Assembly: GCA_036269895.1 (NCBI GenBank)
Contig: DATBDN010000050.1
Location: 1 to 9,694, forward strand
Direction of reading: 5' to 3'
DNA length: 9,694 nucleotides
DNA from: DATBDN01 sp036269895
Lineage (GTDB): Bacteria; Actinomycetota; Thermoleophilia; Solirubrobacterales; Thermoleophilaceae
The position numbers were made by a program, and so were the translations under genes. The notes beneath the pieces were generated by a model, which worked only from the letters and a program-made list of their open reading frames with translations, searched no databases and had not been told where the DNA came from. This document shows, piece after piece, positions 6,691 to 9,694 of the stretch. Every line of letters begins with the position of its first letter. The stretch's first letter is position 1.

Positions 6691-7784
6691 GCTCCCAGCT
6701 CCGCGATGGCGAGTACCGACTTCACAGTCCACGCGCGAGAGGCGGCGAGCTCCCGCCGCGCCGGCGCGCCCGCCCGCGCACCCTCGGAGAGTGCGAGCAG
6801 TGACTCGGCCGCGCGCAGCGCGCTTTCCCGATCGACGTCCGAGACCATCTCGCTCAGCGCCACGGCGGCCGCGGGGTCGTCGAAGGCGGATAGTGACTTC
6901 GCGGCCGAGCGGCGCACCGCCGGCGATGAATCGCGCAGCGCCTCCCGCAGCGCGGGGGGCGCGACCTCACCCGGGAGCCACCGCATGGCGCTGGCGGCGG
7001 CCGCGCGCACACGCGCCTCGCCGTCCGCCCGTAGCCGTTGCTCGAGCAGTGCGAGCACGTCATCCCTCGCGGTCGCGTCGGTCGCACTCGCAATTCCGAA
7101 GCAGGACGTCACGCGAACGCTCGGTTCCGGCGCCAGCAAGCCGCGACGGAACGCTGCCGCGCCCGCCGCTCCGAGGCGACTCAAAGCGTCGTTGGCGACG
7201 CCGATCGGGACGCGTTCTCGCGCTAGGAAGAGCGTCTCGAGCGGTCCCGCCGCCGCCGGGTCCCCGAGTTCGCCGAGGGCCCGGGCGGCCGCTCGGCGCA
7301 CCTCGGATCGCTTGTCCCCCAGGCGCTCCACCAGCGCATCGACGGAGTGCTCGGTGCCAATCGTGCCAAGGAACTCGCAGGCCAGTGCCCGCCGCCATGG
7401 CATTCGCCTCAGCGTCGCACGCTCCGCGACCTGTACTGCACCAGCATCCCGTAGCACTCCACGCACGGCCGCGCGGGTGGCATCGTCGGCCTCTCTGAGT
7501 GCGTCGAGCACAAGCCAGGCAGCCACCGGCCGCGACTGCGGGCCAAGGCCCGCGAGCAGAGGCCGCAGTTCCTCCGCGTCACCTTCCGGGTCTTTCCCGT
7601 CGAGCAGCCGCGCGAGTACCGGCGTGAGCTGCCCTCGGATCCGCGTGCGCACCCGCCGGTGCAGCACCCATTGCTCGCGCTGCAGGACGATCGCGGCCAA
7701 CACGACGACGTTGAGGGCGAGTAGGCCGATGAACACCCATCCGACATCGACGAACGCGTGACTCAGGGGGAGGTGAGACGGCAA
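6687..7784 (-). CDS. Membrane-anchored HEAT-repeat protein, partner of GT2 synthase
   Basis: 365 residues. One N-terminal membrane helix (about 15-35) is followed by a basic stretch (HRRVRTRIR), suggesting a single-pass anchor with the bulk in the cytosol. The rest is an alpha-solenoid: HEAT-like repeats near 130-155, 156-187 (DKRSEVRRAAARALGELGD), 222-250, 254-285 and 286-317, each with the R..A...L..L/D pattern. Such solenoids are protein-interaction scaffolds; no catalytic motif is seen. It precedes and overlaps the GT2 synthase by 4 bp, so it probably docks to or regulates that enzyme. The start is uncertain: TTG 7784 is the only standard start before the upstream in-frame stop (7815-7817) and has no clear ribosome-binding site, while GTG 7736 would start inside the membrane segment. 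The TTG start is the better choice. Confidence 0.82.
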   Translation of the reverse strand: MPSHLPLSHAFVDVGWVFIGLLALNVVVLAAIVLQREQWVLHRRVRTRIRGQLTPVLARLLDGKDPEGDAEELRPLLAGLGPQSRPVAAWLVLDALREADDATRAAVRGVLRDAGAVQVAERATLRRMPWRRALACEFLGTIGTEHSVDALVERLGDKRSEVRRAAARALGELGDPAAAGPLETLFLARERVPIGVANDALSRLGAAGAAAFRRGLLAPEPSVRVTSCFGIASATDATARDDVLALLEQRLRADGEARVRAAAASAMRWLPGEVAPPALREALRDSSPAVRRSAAKSLSAFDDPAAAVALSEMVSDVDRESALRAAESLLALSEGARAGAPARRELAASRAWTVKSVLAIAELGA

Positions 7785-7800
7785 GGCGCCAGCCTGGCAG

Positions 7801-7953
7801 ACGGCCCCGCTGGATCAGCGGCCTGAACGGCCAGGAGGGCCCCGGCAGTTCGCGGCCCGGACCCTCGTGTGCGGCTATCGCGGTCTTCGGATCGGTCGCT
7901 GCAGCGCTCTCATTGTTGGTGGGCTTGCCGTCCTTCGTCAGGTAGCGGCCCGC
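7801..7953 (-). pseudogene. Coding-like stretch with a probable lost start codon
   Basis: Directly after the small gene's stop on the minus strand, GGAGGGAGGA (7959-7968) makes a strong ribosome-binding site. At the expected distance the triplet at 7953-7951 is GCG instead of a start codon. It leads into an open, GC3-rich frame reading GRYLTKDGKPTNNESAAATD and then PKTAIAAHEGPGREL. The polar, Lys/Asp-rich composition looks protein-like rather than like a random shadow. The frame does not close before the HEAT gene, so a frameshift or lost stop must also be supposed; a stop in another frame lies at 7815-7817. The adjacent CG-alternating run (7951-7958) is a plausible place for a mutation or an assembly error. 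No family was recognised with confidence. Confidence 0.28.
7807..7832. repeat. Tandem hairpins upstream of HEAT gene
   Basis: CCGCTG/CAGCGG (7807-7812 and 7816-7821, loop GAT) forms a perfect six-pair stem. It is followed immediately by GGCC/GGCC (7820-7823 and 7829-7832). The hairpins lie between the small gene and the HEAT gene on the minus strand and could act as an RNA-processing site, a weak terminator, or cover the HEAT translation start. There is no T tract. Confidence 0.3.
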
Positions 7954-7967
7954 GCGCGTCCTCCCTC

Positions 7968-8141
7968 CTAGATCCCGACCTTCGAGAGCAGCTCCTGCGG
8001 ATTCACTCCGTGCTTCTCGAGGATGTCCGAGTGCAGCTCGTGGTCGACCTTCTCCGGTAGCTCAGCCTCGAGCTTCTGGGCCTTCTCGCTCTGGCCTTCC
8101 TTGTGCAGGAACTCAATGACCTTCTCCTTGGGGATCTCCAC
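7968..8141 (-). CDS. Small conserved-type hypothetical protein, 57 residues
   Basis: A short gene from GTG 8141 to TAG 7968. The protein is charged, about one third Lys/Glu/Asp, and predicted all-helical: it begins VEIPKEKVIEFLHKEGQ, continues KAQKLEAELPEKVD and ends NPQELLSKVGI. A very good ribosome-binding site, AAAGGAGGGG (8144-8153), stands just before the start, and every codon reads naturally. I recall short actinobacterial hypothetical proteins with the same plan (helix, E.A....LP..VD, ...H...L...G..P.ELL.K.G), but no function is known to me and none is assigned. No signal peptide or membrane segment is present, so it should be cytosolic. It is divergent from the EamA permease across 144 bp and lies upstream of the HEAT/GT2 unit on the same strand. 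Confidence 0.8.
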   Translation of the reverse strand: MEIPKEKVIEFLHKEGQSEKAQKLEAELPEKVDHELHSDILEKHGVNPQELLSKVGI

Positions 8142-8143
8142 GT

Positions 8144-8153
8144 CCCCTCCTTT
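8144..8153 (-). promoter_or_regulatory. Strong Shine-Dalgarno of the small gene
   Basis: On the minus strand AAAGGAGGGG ends 2 nt before the GTG at 8141, with its AGGAGG core 4 nt away. It is the strongest ribosome-binding site of the right half and the main support for the 57-residue gene. Confidence 0.7.
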
Positions 8154-8245
8154 CGTCCGGCCTTTCGAATCCGGTGCCCCAAGCCGTGGTTCGCGAAACC
8201 GTTTTGGGTGTTCACGTTCCCAAGGCAGGTATGCGTAACGCTCGC

Positions 8246-8261
8246 TGGACCAAACGGTCCA
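8246..8261. promoter_or_regulatory. Perfect 16-bp inverted repeat upstream of EamA permease (candidate operator)
   Basis: TGGACC (8246-8251), spacer AAAC and GGTCCA (8256-8261) are perfect six-base inverted arms, 24 bp before the chosen ATG of the permease and 6 bp before an alternative GTG. Symmetry, spacing and place fit a dimeric repressor site. GGACC-type half-sites recall those reported for MocR (PLP-dependent GntR) regulators, which often control transporters, but this link is from memory and the regulator gene is not in the window. Confidence 0.5.
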
Positions 8262-8285
8262 CTGTCTGTGACGCTCCGCTCGAAC

Positions 8286-9194
8286 ATGCTGACGACCCGC
8301 GGCCGGCGCGGTGCTACCGGCCTGCTCGTCGCTACCGCATTCAGCTGGGGCCTTGGGATCGTCCTGACGAAGGTGACGCTCGAGCAGCTTGCGCCGCTGG
8401 ATCTGCTGCTCGTGGAATTGGGCGTCGGAACCGCCGCCGTCTGGCTCGCGTTGCTCGCGCGGGGTGGCCCTCGAGGGCTTTCGCGCTGGCGGGCATTCGT
8501 GGGCCTCGGCGTCCTCGAGCCGGGACTGGCCTTCGCTGCCGGCGACTTTGGCCTGAATCTCACAGGCGCGACGGATGGCGCACTTCTGCTCGCGTCAGAA
8601 AGCCTGTTTGCGATCACACTCGCCTGGTTCGCACTCGGCGAACGACCAGGGCAGCGCGCGGCAATAGCGGTCGCAGTCGGCTTCGCCGGCTCGATCCTGA
8701 TCGGCATCGCACCATCGGCTGCGCACGCAAGCGTGCTGGGCGATGTCCTGGTGCTGGGCGGTGCGGCCGTCGCCGCCATCTACTCCGTCGCAGCGCGCTC
8801 GGTGGCCGGCCACGAAGACGCGGATCCACTGACCGTCACGGGCGTACAGCTGCTGGCGGCCCTGATCCTTTGCATTCCGCTCACCGCGGCGGCCACCGCC
8901 GGCGGCCACAGCGACTTCGGCAACGCGGACGCGGGGCACCTCGTCGCGGCCGCGGCAACCGGTCTCTTCACGAGCGCAATCCCGTTCCTGCTCTACAACG
9001 CCGCGATTCGCGACATCGAGGTCACGGCGGCCGCGCTGATCTTGAACCTTATCCCCGTCTTCGGGGTCGTGTTGTCGGTGGCGGTCATCGGAGAACATCC
9101 AGGCCCGGTCCAGCTCGCCGGCGGCGCGTTGGTGCTGGGCGCAGCGGTGGCGGCGGAGAGAGTCACGCGGCCCGGGTCGGTCCCGGTCGGTTGA
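8286..9194 (+). CDS. EamA/DMT-superfamily transporter
   Basis: 302 residues from ATG 8286, forming about ten membrane helices arranged as two EamA repeats (about 10-140 and 152-290). The first repeat has LLVATAFSWGLGIVLTKV and ends ...SLFAITLAWFALGERP. The second ends with the matching family signature NLIPVFGVVLSVAVIGEHP (254-272). Length and topology are typical of drug/metabolite transporters that export amino acids, metabolites or toxic compounds; the substrate cannot be told. ATG 8286 gives the usual short N-terminus before the first helix; GTG 8268 in the same frame is an alternative, and neither has a strong ribosome-binding site. The frame is open back to 8103, but that extension is hydrophilic, lacks membrane character and overlaps the divergent small gene. 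Regulation probably involves the inverted repeat at 8246-8261. Confidence 0.9.
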   Translation: MLTTRGRRGATGLLVATAFSWGLGIVLTKVTLEQLAPLDLLLVELGVGTAAVWLALLARGGPRGLSRWRAFVGLGVLEPGLAFAAGDFGLNLTGATDGALLLASESLFAITLAWFALGERPGQRAAIAVAVGFAGSILIGIAPSAAHASVLGDVLVLGGAAVAAIYSVAARSVAGHEDADPLTVTGVQLLAALILCIPLTAAATAGGHSDFGNADAGHLVAAAATGLFTSAIPFLLYNAAIRDIEVTAAALILNLIPVFGVVLSVAVIGEHPGPVQLAGGALVLGAAVAAERVTRPGSVPVG

Positions 9195-9200
9195 CCTTTT
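9185..9200 (+). terminator. Weak intrinsic terminator candidate after EamA permease
   Basis: GGTC (9185-9188), loop GGTT and GACC (9193-9196) are followed by TTTT (9197-9200), spanning the permease stop codon. The stem has only four pairs, so termination efficiency is likely low; the convergent acetyltransferase ends at the same place. Confidence 0.25.
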
Positions 9201-9694
9201 AGGGCACGTACTCGAGGTATCGGCCGAGGTCGCGAAAACCAAGCGACGCGTAGACGCGTTCCGCCACCGGCGTCGACTGCAGGCTCGCGGTCGTGCAGCC
9301 GCGATCGCGCGCGTCGTGTAGGTGCAGGGCTGTGAGCGCTGTTCCCAATCCACGACGGCGCGCCTCGGGCACGGTGACGGCGTTGTAGATACCGCAGTCG
9401 CCGTCCGAGTCGTAGGCGATAGCCGTGGCAACGTTTCGCCCGTCGAGCCGCCCGACTAGAACGTGAAAGGCGTTCGGCTCCATCTTGCGCAGGAGCCCGT
9501 CGGGAGCACGCATGATCCGCAGAGACTCGCCCCAGTCCGGATCGCCGAGGTCGACGACCGGACGATCGACCGCGAGGTCGTCGAGGCTCATCGCCATCGC
9601 CCGCGTCCACTCGTTGACGCGGTAGCACCTGCGCTCCGCCACGCCGATCGCAGCCGCGTCGCTCTCATGAATCCAGACCGCATACGAGTCGATC
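9199..9694 (-). CDS. GNAT-family N-acetyltransferase, 5' end beyond window
   Basis: The minus-strand frame ending at TAA 9199-9201 stays open to the right edge, giving 164 visible residues with the true start outside. The visible part begins IDSYAVWIHESDAAAIG, which reads as protein, so the GTG at 9642 is an internal valine rather than the start. GNAT motifs are clear: the strand VATAIAYDSDGDCGIYNAVTV leads to the acetyl-CoA pyrophosphate loop RRRGLGTA (visible residues 112-119, pattern R/Q..G.G/A). The C-terminal motif B region is VAERVYASLGFRDLGRYLEY, with the conserved Y..LGF. The enzyme should acetylate an amine using acetyl-CoA; the substrate is unknown. The upstream part probably holds a degenerate N-terminal half seen in many actinobacterial GNATs. 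It is convergent with the permease, with a 4-bp gap. Confidence 0.9.
   Translation of the reverse strand, partial: IDSYAVWIHESDAAAIGVAERRCYRVNEWTRAMAMSLDDLAVDRPVVDLGDPDWGESLRIMRAPDGLLRKMEPNAFHVLVGRLDGRNVATAIAYDSDGDCGIYNAVTVPEARRRGLGTALTALHLHDARDRGCTTASLQSTPVAERVYASLGFRDLGRYLEYVP

Noticed and set aside
6691..6732. ATG start at 6732 for the GT2 synthase
   Set aside because: It would overlap the HEAT gene by 46 bp; GTG 6690 overlaps only the stop and has GGAG at proper spacing.
6532..7761. Long plus-strand open frame opposite the HEAT gene
   Set aside because: Ser/Arg/Ala-rich antisense shadow; the minus strand carries clear HEAT repeats.
8204..8223. TTGGG/CCCAA inverted repeat with a 10-nt spacer upstream of the permease
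   Set aside because: Arms are only five bases and the interior has no symmetry; chance is likely.
8103..8285. In-frame upstream extension of the EamA permease
   Set aside because: It overlaps the 57-residue gene, is not membrane-like, and would bury the palindrome at 8246-8261 in coding sequence; the family starts near ATG 8286.
8003..9431. Minus-strand open frames opposite the permease
   Set aside because: Low-complexity Arg/Pro/Ser shadows without motifs; the plus strand has coherent EamA repeats.
9199..9642. GTG 9642 as start of the acetyltransferase
   Set aside because: The frame stays open with protein-like sequence to the right edge, so the gene is truncated by the window rather than starting there.
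1..9694. tRNA/rRNA genes, CRISPR repeats, insertion sequences, phage or toxin-antitoxin genes
   Set aside because: Nothing with the necessary folds, repeats or protein signatures was seen on either strand.

Overview
The window is very GC-rich, densely packed DNA with frequent GTG starts, one likely TTG start and stop/start overlaps. Its gene families (a zinc-free medium-chain dehydrogenase next to a PTPS-like protein, AraC/VOC pairs, a PaaK-like ligase, a 57-residue actinobacterial-type protein) point to a chromosomal segment of a high-GC actinobacterium. By general feel it may belong to the Solirubrobacterales/Thermoleophilia, but that is inference. I see no rRNA, tRNA, CRISPR array, transposase or phage gene.

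Region 1 (1-2245, minus strand): a tight three-gene run of a dehydrogenase-like MDR protein, a PTPS/QueD-fold protein and a GT4 glycosyltransferase that leaves the window on the left. Spacings are 3 bp and a 4-bp overlap, so they are almost certainly co-translated. The PTPS-fold protein has lost its catalytic residues and one zinc ligand, and the MDR protein has no zinc ligands. From memory, very similar neighbours occur in Streptomyces, in a poorly characterised cluster that also has a GTP cyclohydrolase II-like enzyme (the SCO6650-SCO6655 area). This is the best candidate for an undescribed pathway here.

Region 2 (2302-5261): an AraC-type regulator and a VOC-fold protein (minus strand, 10 bp apart) diverge from a PaaK-like CoA ligase and an enoyl-CoA hydratase-family enzyme (plus strand, 4-bp overlap). 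The ligase and crotonase look like a two-step acyl-CoA unit, probably for an aromatic or other carboxylic acid. The 74-bp divergent gap holds an imperfect inverted repeat.

Region 3 (5266-8141, minus strand): a membrane-anchored HEAT-repeat protein is translationally coupled to a multi-TM processive GT2 glycosyltransferase with DxD and QxxRW motifs, suggesting a surface polysaccharide synthase with a scaffold partner. Upstream is a 57-residue small gene with a strong Shine-Dalgarno sequence. Between them lies a coding-like stretch whose expected start codon appears to have become GCG.

Region 4 (8142-9694): an EamA/DMT-family permease (plus) whose upstream region carries a perfect 16-bp inverted repeat, likely an operator. 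It is followed by a convergent GNAT acetyltransferase (minus) that continues past the right edge.
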